This document shows, one piece after another, positions 35,326-43,196 of a stretch of DNA of 64,000 nucleotides (position 1 is its first letter; each line of letters opens with the position of its first letter). Below the pieces are notes generated by a model that was not told the DNA's origin, did not search any database, and saw only the letters and a program-made list of their open reading frames with translations. The position numbers and the translations under genes were made by a program. Source of the stretch: Aurantiacibacter marinus (GTDB lineage: Bacteria; Pseudomonadota; Alphaproteobacteria; Sphingomonadales; Sphingomonadaceae); contig NZ_LDCP01000004.1 of NCBI RefSeq assembly GCF_001021555.1, positions 243,597-307,596 of the forward strand, read 5' to 3'.

Positions 35326-37214
35326 TCGCCAAGCTGCTCATCGCTAACCGCGGAGAGATCGCCTGCCGCATTATTCGCACCGCGCGTGAAATGGGTGTGG
35401 CCAGCGTGGCGGTCTATTCCGATGCCGATGCGAAGGCATTGCATGTGCGTCAGGCAGACGAGGCGGTGCATATCGGCCCCTCGCCCGCTGCGGAAAGCTA
35501 TCTGGTCGGCGAAAAGATCATCGCTGCGGCGAAGGAAACCGGCGCAGAAGCGATCCACCCCGGTTATGGCTTCCTGTCCGAAAATGCTGACTTCGCGCAA
35601 GCGGTTATCGATGCGGGGCTGATCTGGGTCGGGCCGAAGCCGGAAAGCATCCGCGCGATGGGCCTGAAGGATGCTGCGAAGGAACGCATGATAGCCGCCG
35701 GAGTACCGGTGACGCCAGGCTATCTGGGCGAGGGCCAATCTGTGGAACGCCTGAAAAAAGAGGCCGATGCCATCGGCTATCCCGTGCTGATCAAGGCCGT
35801 GGCAGGCGGCGGCGGCAAGGGAATGCGCAAGGTTCTGGCTGCCGAAGACTTCGAAGCTGATTTGCAAAGCTGCAAGCGGGAGGCAAAGGCCAGCTTCTCC
35901 AACGATGAAGTGCTTCTGGAAAAGTGGATTACCTCACCCCGCCATATCGAAGTACAGGTGTTCGGGGATAGCCACGGCAATATCGTCCACCTGTTCGAAC
36001 GCGACTGCAGCCTCCAGCGCCGCCACCAGAAGGTGATCGAGGAAGCTCCGGCCCCCGGCATGGACGAGGCGACCCGGACACAAATCTGCGCCGCCGCCGT
36101 GCGCGCTGCAAAAGCCGTCGATTACGAAGGTGCAGGCACCATCGAGTTCATCGCCGACGCCTCTGAAGGCCTGCGCGCCGACCGCATTTTCTTCATGGAA
36201 ATGAACACGCGCCTCCAAGTCGAGCATCCGGTGACCGAGGAAATCACCGGCGTCGATCTGGTGGAATGGCAATTGCTCGTGGCAAGCGGGGAACCGATCC
36301 CGTGCAAGCAGGAAGAGCTCTCGATCAACGGCCACGCAATTGAAGCGCGGCTGTATGCAGAAGATCCGGCGAAAGGGTTCTTGCCGAGCACAGGGCGATT
36401 GGACGAGTTGATCCTGGACGAAGGGGAATCGCGGATCGAGACCGGGGTCGAAGCCGGAGATGCCGTTTCGCCGTTTTACGACCCGATGATAGCCAAGGTC
36501 ATCGTGCATCATGAAAACCGCGAAGAGGCGCTGCATTCGCTTAAAGTCACTTTGGACGAAAGCCTCGTTCACCCTGTCCGGACCAACAAGGGCTTTCTGT
36601 ACGAATGTCTGGACCACCCCGATTTTGCAGCGGGAAATCTTGATACCGGCCTGATCGAACGTGCAGGCGAGGCTCTGATGCCATCAGCGCGGCCAAGCCA
36701 GCATGCCGCAGATGTTGCGGGCGCACGGCTGCGCAGCGACTATTTCGACTGGCGCGCCCCGCGAGAAGTCCAGCTTGTGAGCGAACTGCACGGGTTTCGC
36801 CTCAACGCGCTGCAGCGCAAGACTGCCGATGTCTGGTGCGCAGGCGAGCATTACATCGCGCGCACGGATCAACATGGCTTGCTGGCTAGCTATGGCAGCC
36901 CGGATCATACCGTTCTGGTCACCGAGCGCGGTCAGGACTGGCTCTTTACTCCCCGGCCGGATCGTGGCGGTGCCTCGGCCCACGCGCACGACGGCGACAT
37001 CCTTTCCCCTATGCCGGGCAAGGTCATCGCGGTCGATGTGGCGGAGGGCGACGCCGTCACCGCGGGCCAGCGGCTGATGGTGCTGGAGGCGATGAAGATG
37101 GAACACGCGCTCACCGCGCCGTTCGATGGCACGGTTTCTGAACTCAATGCGAGTGAAGGAGGACAAGTGCAGGTAGAGGCGCTGCTGGCGCGGATCGAGC
37201 CCGCCGAAGAGTGA
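35322..37214 (+). CDS. Biotin-dependent acyl-CoA carboxylase, alpha (biotin carboxylase/BCCP) subunit
   Basis: 630 residues: biotin carboxylase N-terminal domain (KLLIANRGEIACRIIRTARE), ATP-grasp (LIKAVAGGGGKGMRKVLAAE, EMNTRLQVEHPVTEEITGVD), C-terminal carboxylase lid, then a biotinyl domain with the attachment motif EAMKMEH (Lys592). The fused layout is that of 3-methylcrotonyl-CoA, propionyl-CoA or geranyl-CoA carboxylase alpha subunits. The substrate cannot be fixed from this chain because the carboxyltransferase partner is not adjacent. Overlaps both neighbours by 4 bases. Confidence 0.95.
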   Translation: MIAKLLIANRGEIACRIIRTAREMGVASVAVYSDADAKALHVRQADEAVHIGPSPAAESYLVGEKIIAAAKETGAEAIHPGYGFLSENADFAQAVIDAGLIWVGPKPESIRAMGLKDAAKERMIAAGVPVTPGYLGEGQSVERLKKEADAIGYPVLIKAVAGGGGKGMRKVLAAEDFEADLQSCKREAKASFSNDEVLLEKWITSPRHIEVQVFGDSHGNIVHLFERDCSLQRRHQKVIEEAPAPGMDEATRTQICAAAVRAAKAVDYEGAGTIEFIADASEGLRADRIFFMEMNTRLQVEHPVTEEITGVDLVEWQLLVASGEPIPCKQEELSINGHAIEARLYAEDPAKGFLPSTGRLDELILDEGESRIETGVEAGDAVSPFYDPMIAKVIVHHENREEALHSLKVTLDESLVHPVRTNKGFLYECLDHPDFAAGNLDTGLIERAGEALMPSARPSQHAADVAGARLRSDYFDWRAPREVQLVSELHGFRLNALQRKTADVWCAGEHYIARTDQHGLLASYGSPDHTVLVTERGQDWLFTPRPDRGGASAHAHDGDILSPMPGKVIAVDVAEGDAVTAGQRLMVLEAMKMEHALTAPFDGTVSELNASEGGQVQVEALLARIEPAEE

Positions 37215-38113
37215 GCGCCCTTCCGCTTCCATCGCGCCGTGTCCTTGGCGCATCAGGCATTGAAACCAGCCCGCTTGCCTGGGGCATGTGGCGCAGCGAT
37301 GGCTCGTCCCAAGATCTCGCCCGCCTGCTCAGTACCGCGCTGGATGCGGGCATCGATTTGATCGACACTGCGGACATTTATGGCTTCCACGGTACAAGCG
37401 GCTTCGGCAAGGTCGAGGCGATGCTGGGCGAAGTCCTGCGCGCCGACCCGGCCCTGCGCAAACGCATTACGCTGGTGACTAAAGGCGGCATCACCCCGCC
37501 TACGCCTTATGACCAGTCGCGCGCCTATATGGACCGCGCGCTGGAGGCGTCGCTCACAAGGCTCGGCACCGATCACATCGACCTCTATCTGATCCACCGG
37601 CCCGACATCCTCACCCATCCGCAAGATCTGGCGCGATTTCTTGATGACGCGGCGGCGAGCGGCAAGGTACGCGCCATAGGCGTGTCCAATTTCACGACTG
37701 CTCAAATCGACGCGCTCAGTCACTTCCTGAACATCCCGCTCTGCGTCACCCAGCCTGAAATCAGTCCGCTGCGGATCGATCCGTTCGACAACGGCGAACT
37801 GGATCAGGCCATGCAACTGGGCCTCACCCCCATGGCGTGGAGCCCGCTCGGCGGCGGCAGGCTGATGCGGCCCGAAACCGAGCGTGATAGCTGTGTAGCG
37901 TGCGCCTTGGACGGTATGGCGGAGGAAGCTGGCGTTTCCCGCGCTGTCGCCGCCTATGGCTGGCTTATGGCGCATCCAGCCGGGATTGTTCCAATCATCG
38001 GATCGCAAAATGCAAAACGGATCGCAGAGGCGGCGCAGGCCCTGACAATGCGCTGGACGCGTGATCAGTGGTACGGGGTATTCGAAACAGCACGCGGGGC
38101 CGCGCTGCCTTAG
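37211..38113 (+). CDS. Aldo/keto reductase
   Basis: 300 residues, GTG start overlapping the carboxylase stop. The AKR catalytic tetrad is visible: Asp and Tyr in IDTADIYGFHGTSGF, Lys in LVTKGGI, His in LYLIHRPD; VRAIGVSNFTTAQID and GIVPIIGSQNAKRI are further family marks. The overall sequence is nearest the YdhF-type group of NADPH-dependent oxidoreductases. Physiological substrate unknown. Convergent with the MFS exporter. Confidence 0.94.
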   Translation: MSALPLPSRRVLGASGIETSPLAWGMWRSDGSSQDLARLLSTALDAGIDLIDTADIYGFHGTSGFGKVEAMLGEVLRADPALRKRITLVTKGGITPPTPYDQSRAYMDRALEASLTRLGTDHIDLYLIHRPDILTHPQDLARFLDDAAASGKVRAIGVSNFTTAQIDALSHFLNIPLCVTQPEISPLRIDPFDNGELDQAMQLGLTPMAWSPLGGGRLMRPETERDSCVACALDGMAEEAGVSRAVAAYGWLMAHPAGIVPIIGSQNAKRIAEAAQALTMRWTRDQWYGVFETARGAALP

Positions 38114-38124
38114 ACATTATGCCG

Positions 38125-39372
38125 TCAGGGAAGCCGCTTCCCGATATTCAGGCGGCGGAACAAATGTCCGCGTTCGCTGAACAATACTATGGCAAGCGCT
38201 GCCAGGGAACAGGCCAACATCGAAACCGCCAGCGGTACCGCCGTGCCATCATATGATCCGCCGATCACCGCACCCAGCACCGCGCCCGTGCTCATCCGCA
38301 CCGCGGTCTGCGCACTGCTGGCGGCACCGGCGATATGATAAAACGGCTGCATCGCAATCGAGCTGAAGTTTGCGCCCACGAAACCGAGCGTCGCCATCGA
38401 AAGGCTCATCAATACGATAAATTCGGCCAGGCTTTGCGGTTGCAAGCTGGCGCTCACCAGTTGCGCGATTGAAATGATGATGAAGGCCAGCAGTGCCGCA
38501 TGGCTCACCCGGCGCGCACCGAACCGTTCGACAATGCGCGAATTGGTGAAATTGGCCACCACCATTCCCACCACCGCACCGCCGAAGATCAAGGCGAAAT
38601 AATCACCGCTTCCGAAGGTTTCGGAAATAAGCTGCTGGCTGGAATTGAGAAAGCCGAACAGCGATCCGAACACCAGCGCTGCGCCGACCACATATCCGAT
38701 GCTTTCGCGCGCCCACAGCGCTTCCCGCATATTGCGCAGGATTGTCCCGGCACGGATGTCCTGCCGGTTATCATCCTGCAGCGTTTCCGGAAGCCGCACC
38801 CACGCCCATACGCTGACAAACAGACTGACAAAGGCCATTGCGCCGAAAATCGCACGCCAACCAAGCAGGTACATGATGCCTTGCCCGATGGCGGGGGCAA
38901 GGATCGGCACGACCAGAAAGATCATCATGATCAGGCTCATCAGCCGGGCCATCTTGTCCCCGCCAACCTGATCGCGCACGATGGCCGCCGGCACGACGCT
39001 CAGACCGGCGCAAAGCACGCCCTGCACCAGGCGAAAAGCCAACAGCAGCGTATAATTGGTAGCCAGCGAACATGCGAGCGACAGCACGAAATAGGATACC
39101 AGCGCCAGTGCCAGCACCGGTCTGCGCCCGAACCGGTCGGCAAAGGCGCCGGGGAAGAACGCCCCGATGCCGCCGCCCAGAAAATAGGCACCGATCACAT
39201 ATTGCCGCGAATTGCCGTCTGCACCCATATCGCTGGCCATCTGGCCGAGCGCAGGCAGCATGGCATCAATGCCGAAAGCCTGCAGGCTCATCAGTGATGC
39301 CATCAATACAATCATCTCGCGCTCTTGCAGCGGCTTGTTGCGGATTGCGGCGATGGACAGGGAGAAGCTCAC
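38125..39372 (-). CDS. Bcr/CflA-family MFS multidrug efflux transporter
   Basis: 415 residues, 12 predicted helices, GTG start with CCAAGGA at a proper distance. Bcr/CflA traits: MSLQAFGIDAMLPALGQMAS in helix 1, the MFS motif A region GAFADRFGRRPVLALALVSY, and VLCAGLSVVPAAIVRDQVGG (motif C region). Exports small amphiphilic compounds by proton antiport. Divergent from dinB. Confidence 0.92.
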   Translation of the reverse strand: MSFSLSIAAIRNKPLQEREMIVLMASLMSLQAFGIDAMLPALGQMASDMGADGNSRQYVIGAYFLGGGIGAFFPGAFADRFGRRPVLALALVSYFVLSLACSLATNYTLLLAFRLVQGVLCAGLSVVPAAIVRDQVGGDKMARLMSLIMMIFLVVPILAPAIGQGIMYLLGWRAIFGAMAFVSLFVSVWAWVRLPETLQDDNRQDIRAGTILRNMREALWARESIGYVVGAALVFGSLFGFLNSSQQLISETFGSGDYFALIFGGAVVGMVVANFTNSRIVERFGARRVSHAALLAFIIISIAQLVSASLQPQSLAEFIVLMSLSMATLGFVGANFSSIAMQPFYHIAGAASSAQTAVRMSTGAVLGAVIGGSYDGTAVPLAVSMLACSLAALAIVLFSERGHLFRRLNIGKRLP

Positions 39373-39466
39373 CCCGGCGTCCTTGGAGCCTGCCGGGAAA
39401 AAAGGGAAGCGGGATATGAGCGCCTGCCATCTCGCGCCTGGCGCAGCTTGCCACTATATTGCCGCC

Positions 39467-40597
39467 ATGGACGAGCTGAACTCGGATGAAGATGGCGATG
39501 CGCCAGAAGACGCTATCGGCCTGCGCAAGATCATCCATGTCGATATGGATGCCTTCTTCGCCAGCGTGGAACAGCGCGACAATCCCGAATTGCGCGGAAA
39601 GCCCGTTGCGGTGGGCGGCTCAAGCGGGCGCGGCGTCGTGGCCGCCGCCAGTTACGAGGCGCGCAAATTCGGCGTAAAAAGCGCCATGCCCAGCGTAACG
39701 GCAAAGCGCCTGTGCCCCGATCTCATCTTCGTCAAAAGCCGCTTCGACGCCTACCGCGAGGCCAGCGAACAAATCCGCACCATTTTCCTGCATCATACAC
39801 CGCACGTCGAACCACTAAGCCTTGACGAGGCCTTTCTGGATGTCACCGACGATATTCATGGCATCGGTTCTGCCACGGCCATCGCGCAGGTTATCCGTCG
39901 GCAGATCAGGGAAGAAACCGATCTGACCGCCAGCGCGGGCGTTTCGTACAACAAGTTCCTCGCCAAGCTGGCAAGCGACCAGAACAAGCCCGATGGCCTG
40001 TGTGTTATCCGGCCCGGAGAAGGCGCAGCTTTTGTGCAGTCGCTTCCTATCCGCAGGTTTCATGGCGTTGGCCCGAAAGGCGCAGAAAAGATGGCCAGGC
40101 TGGGCATCGAAACCGGCGCCGATCTCGCCGCCAGGGACGCCGCATGGCTGCGCGCCCATTTCGGCAGCTTTGGCGAATATCTGTTCCGGGCTGCGCGGGC
40201 CATCGATTTGCGACCCGTCCGCGCTAACCGTATTCGCAAGAGCATTGGCGGGGAGCGGACCTTTAGCGAGGATATCTCCAGCGGCAGCGCCTTGCGCGCG
40301 ACGCTCGACAATATCATCGACATTGTGTGGGAACGCATCGCTGCCAAACAGGCCAAGGGCCGTACGGTCACGCTGAAGGTCAAATTCACCGATTTCCAGC
40401 TGATGTCACGCGCCCGATCGTTAGACCGGGCGGTGGCGGACAAGGCGCAGTTTGCGGCCATCGCGCAAGAAATTCTGGAGGCCGAGCTACCCCTCGCCAT
40501 GCCGATCCGGCTTATGGGGCTAACGTTGAGCAATCTGGAACATGACGGACCGGCCGAAATCCCGCGCAGAGATGATGGTCAGCTTTCGCTATTGTAG
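39467..40597 (+). CDS. dinB: DNA polymerase IV (Y-family translesion polymerase)
   Basis: 376 residues. Y-family palm motifs: IIHVDMDAFFASVEQRDNPE, the catalytic SLDEAFLDVT, and SAGVSYNKFLAKLASDQNKP; helix-hairpin-helix FHGVGPKGAEKMARLGI; little-finger domain to the C-terminus, which ends with QLSLL, a beta-clamp-binding motif. Start uncertain: ATG 39416 has the better Shine-Dalgarno (AAGGGAAG) and would add 17 residues; 39467 sits closer to the usual N-terminus. The last 19 bases overlap the convergent NUDIX gene. Confidence 0.95.
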   Translation: MDELNSDEDGDAPEDAIGLRKIIHVDMDAFFASVEQRDNPELRGKPVAVGGSSGRGVVAAASYEARKFGVKSAMPSVTAKRLCPDLIFVKSRFDAYREASEQIRTIFLHHTPHVEPLSLDEAFLDVTDDIHGIGSATAIAQVIRRQIREETDLTASAGVSYNKFLAKLASDQNKPDGLCVIRPGEGAAFVQSLPIRRFHGVGPKGAEKMARLGIETGADLAARDAAWLRAHFGSFGEYLFRAARAIDLRPVRANRIRKSIGGERTFSEDISSGSALRATLDNIIDIVWERIAAKQAKGRTVTLKVKFTDFQLMSRARSLDRAVADKAQFAAIAQEILEAELPLAMPIRLMGLTLSNLEHDGPAEIPRRDDGQLSLL

Positions 40598-41058
40598 AAA
40601 CCCAGCACCTTCAGCCGCCGGAAGGTTACGCGGGTACAGGAAACGGTGGCGAGTTCGTCAGCCGCAAACCAGCGTGCCTCGAGCAGTTCGCGCCCGTCCA
40701 CCCGGACGTCACCAATTGGCTGCGCGGTGAAAACATGCGCAACATGCGGCGCGCCCGACAGGTCTTCCTCGAAAGCGCGCAGCACTTGCAGATCGTCCAG
40801 TTCGCAGGCCAGTTCTTCGCGCATTTCGCGCCGCGCAGCCTCAGCCGGGTCTTCGTTTGCGCCCATCCCGCCGCCCGGCAGCGCCCACGCCCTCGGGCCG
40901 TAACTGTGGCGCACCAGCAGCAATCGGCCTTCCGTATCGCGCAGCAGCACAGCAACGCCCGCGACATCGGGACGCGCCCATTTCCAGAATTGCTGGCGCA
41001 GCTTGTATCCCAGCCTCAGGGCCAGCCGGTGCAGCGGTGCCGGGATCAGATGGAGCAT
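40579..41058 (-). CDS. NUDIX hydrolase
   Basis: 159 residues. The Nudix box is complete: GGMGANEDPAEAARREMREE followed by L. A WALPGGGMG segment precedes it. Hydrolyses nucleoside diphosphate derivatives linked to another moiety; substrate unknown. It begins 4 bases after the pgl stop, so the two form an operon, and its 3' end overlaps dinB by 19 bases on the opposite strand. Confidence 0.93.
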   Translation of the reverse strand: MLHLIPAPLHRLALRLGYKLRQQFWKWARPDVAGVAVLLRDTEGRLLLVRHSYGPRAWALPGGGMGANEDPAEAARREMREELACELDDLQVLRAFEEDLSGAPHVAHVFTAQPIGDVRVDGRELLEARWFAADELATVSCTRVTFRRLKVLGFYNSES

Positions 41059-41062
41059 GGGG

Positions 41063-41683
41063 TCAGGTGAAACATGTCACCTTCTGACTCGCCGCACCAA
41101 GCAAGCGTGCAACCGGCAGATCATGCCCGCCGTGAGTGGCGGCATCGAACACAGCGCGCTTGTCCTCGCCGCGGATCACGAACATCAGCGCGTCACTGTT
41201 CAACAAAGACGGTATCGTCAGTGTGATCCGGTCGAACGGCGCTTCTGGCGGAAGCGGATCGGGAGTGAGGCGGCGCAGCTGCGCGGGATCATCCACCCTG
41301 GGATCGGTATTGGGGAAAAGCGAAGCAATGTGCCCGTCGGCCCCCATGCCCAGCCAGACCAGCGCAAAATGTGGGACCTGTTCCATTACCGTAAGCGACA
41401 CAACAGTTGCCCCCGCAGGCTCCAGCAGGGCGCGAATTTTTCCGGTGTTGCTTGCTGCGTGATCTTCCGGAACGATCCTGTCGTCACCCGGCCACACGGT
41501 AATGCGGGACCAGTCGAGATCGGTCCTGATCAGCGCTTCAAAAATGGGAAACGGAGTGGAACCGCCCGGCACGCTGATGGCGATCGGCTGATCGCTGGCC
41601 GCCAGACACGCGCCGAGATAGTGGTTCAGAAAACGCGCGATTTCGGCGTCGTCCGCGCCTTCGATAATGTCGATATTGTCCAT
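41063..41683 (-). CDS. pgl: 6-phosphogluconolactonase
   Basis: 206 residues from the ATG at 41683. Pgl hydrolyses 6-phosphoglucono-lactone in the oxidative pentose phosphate / Entner-Doudoroff entry. Family motifs: ISVPGGSTPFPIFEAL, WPGDDRIVPEDHAASN and LVWLGMGADGHIASLFPNTD. Somewhat shorter than the 230-260 of many homologues, mostly at the N-terminus. No zwf or edd is in the window; the neighbour is a NUDIX gene. Confidence 0.93.
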   Translation of the reverse strand: MDNIDIIEGADDAEIARFLNHYLGACLAASDQPIAISVPGGSTPFPIFEALIRTDLDWSRITVWPGDDRIVPEDHAASNTGKIRALLEPAGATVVSLTVMEQVPHFALVWLGMGADGHIASLFPNTDPRVDDPAQLRRLTPDPLPPEAPFDRITLTIPSLLNSDALMFVIRGEDKRAVFDAATHGGHDLPVARLLGAASQKVTCFT

Positions 41684-41704
41684 GCCTTTCGGGCTAGACG
41701 CAAA

Positions 41705-41744
41705 ACCGCCGCAACGCCAAGCCCGAAAGCAGCGTTGCGGCGGT
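41705..41744 (-). terminator. Terminator after the Dps-like gene
   Basis: A perfect 13-bp stem (ACCGCCGCAACGC at 41705-41717, GCGTTGCGGCGGT at 41732-41744) with a 14-base loop; on the minus strand it ends in TTTT. It lies 26 bases past the Dps-like stop. Confidence 0.85.
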
Positions 41745-41769
41745 GGCATGTGCCTACAGGCTGGAAGAA

Positions 41770-42231
41770 TTAGCTGAGAATGGAGGTCAGGAACCACACC
41801 CGTTCTTCGGCCATGTCCGTCCAGTCATCCAGCAGGCCGTCTGTGGCATTGTCGCCCGCTTCTTCGGCATGTTTCTTCAGGCCCTTCAGCCGGTCGACCA
41901 CCTTTTGATTATCGTCGCGCAGTTCCTCGACCATCTTTTCAGGTGCGAGCGATGTGTCGTCCTGATCCTTGATCTGCGTCGCGCCAGCGACAGAGCCGAT
42001 GGAGGTGAGTGTCATCGCGCCGTTTTTGCGCACCCGCTCTCCGATAGCGTCAATCTGGTCGCGGATTTCGATGGCCTGTTCGTCGAACAGCAAATGCAGG
42101 TCGCGAAAGCGCGGACCGGTTACGTGCCAATGAAAGTTCTTGGTCTTGAAATACAGCGCAAGGTGATCTGCAAGCAGGCCGTTCAGCCCGTCAATCAGCG
42201 CGGTCTTCGAATTGTCGCCAGTGGTGGCCAT
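41770..42231 (-). CDS. dps: Dps/ferritin-like DNA-binding protein
   Basis: 153 residues from the ATG at 42231 (GAAGGAAAT upstream). Dps ferroxidase-site residues are spread over FKTKNFHWHVTGPRFRDLHL and FDEQAIEIRDQIDAIGERVR. GLLDDWTDMAEERVWFLTSI closes the helix bundle. Oxidises and stores iron and protects DNA during starvation or oxidative stress. Followed by a strong terminator. Confidence 0.95.
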   Translation of the reverse strand: MATTGDNSKTALIDGLNGLLADHLALYFKTKNFHWHVTGPRFRDLHLLFDEQAIEIRDQIDAIGERVRKNGAMTLTSIGSVAGATQIKDQDDTSLAPEKMVEELRDDNQKVVDRLKGLKKHAEEAGDNATDGLLDDWTDMAEERVWFLTSILS

Positions 42232-42325
42232 GATCATTTCCTTCGTAAAATGGTTTGGCTGTTCAACGCCCGAGCAGCCGTGCTGTTTCACGAAACTTCC
42301 GAATGCCTGTGATCGGCAAAAGCGA

Positions 42326-42886
42326 TCAGGTCAGCACTTCAGGAGGGGAAAAGGCGATTATCAAGGCGCTGGCGAGCAAGATGATGCCAATGGTCCAGCG
42401 CATCGGCAGGCGCGGCAGTTTTTCCCAAGCCGGTCCTGCCATCGCTGCTGCTCCCAGCACTCCCGCAACAGCCAGTGCGCCGCCCCCAGCAACAAGGCCA
42501 GGGGCACCTGTCGCAATGCTCAGGGAAATGATCAGCAGGCCGCTGGCATCGGCGAGCACGCCGGCAAACAGCACGATACCCACCGCGCCAAGCGATCGGG
42601 TGGGCTCGCTTGGTGCTTTGGGCGCATCGAGGAAAATCACTTCCAGTCCTGCCAGCACAAGTGCAGCGGCAACGAACCAGCTTTGCTGGTGGGAAGAGAG
42701 CAATTGCGCAAATTCCCCGGCCAGCAATGCGGCCAGCGCGCAGGCGGCAATTGCAATGACCGCGACCATTGCGATCAGGCTTCCTTCCGAAGCCCCCGCA
42801 CCCGCAATCCGCGACACGCGCACACCCTCCCTTCCGGCCAACATGGCAAGCCCGACACCCAGAAAGGACAGGAAGAATGCAGTCAT
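42326..42886 (-). CDS. Polytopic membrane protein of unknown function
   Basis: 186 residues from the ATG at 42886. About six hydrophobic helices (FFLSFLGVGLAMLAG, SLIAMVAVIAIAACALAALL, SLGAVGIVLFAGVLADASGL, WTIGIILLASALIIAF). The layout recalls small cation/lysine transporters, but no diagnostic motif is present and no family is assigned. The start is uncertain: no good ribosome binding site is visible. Confidence 0.65.
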   Translation of the reverse strand: MTAFFLSFLGVGLAMLAGREGVRVSRIAGAGASEGSLIAMVAVIAIAACALAALLAGEFAQLLSSHQQSWFVAAALVLAGLEVIFLDAPKAPSEPTRSLGAVGIVLFAGVLADASGLLIISLSIATGAPGLVAGGGALAVAGVLGAAAMAGPAWEKLPRLPMRWTIGIILLASALIIAFSPPEVLT

Positions 42887-43196
42887 CGCGCCGCCATAGC
42901 AGCAATTTATTGCCTTCAAGTAGCGAAGCGAGCGGGCGGCAAGTTTTCTGGATGTTGGTAAAGACCGAGTTGGTAAAGACCGATGGGTAAACAGGCGATT
43001 GGCAGCCTGGCGCCCCCGCTCCATTCGTCCGGCCGCAAGCAACAGGAGTTGAAAGGTGCCCATGAGTAGAATGCGACGGGTTTCTATGTTTCTGCTTTAA
43101 CAGCCGATGCCTTCTCCATCGGGCCTTCGATTATCGGCATACATTCCGTGAACAGCCCGAAATCTGACTTCGGAACGGCGATTGCCTCTCGCGTTC
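42887..43196. other. Gene-free gap with a 14-bp tandem repeat
   Basis: 310 bases without a supported gene. It contains TTGGTAAAGACCGA twice in tandem (42955-42968 and 42970-42983, period 15), then a partial third copy. No hairpin or promoter stands out. Confidence 0.5.
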
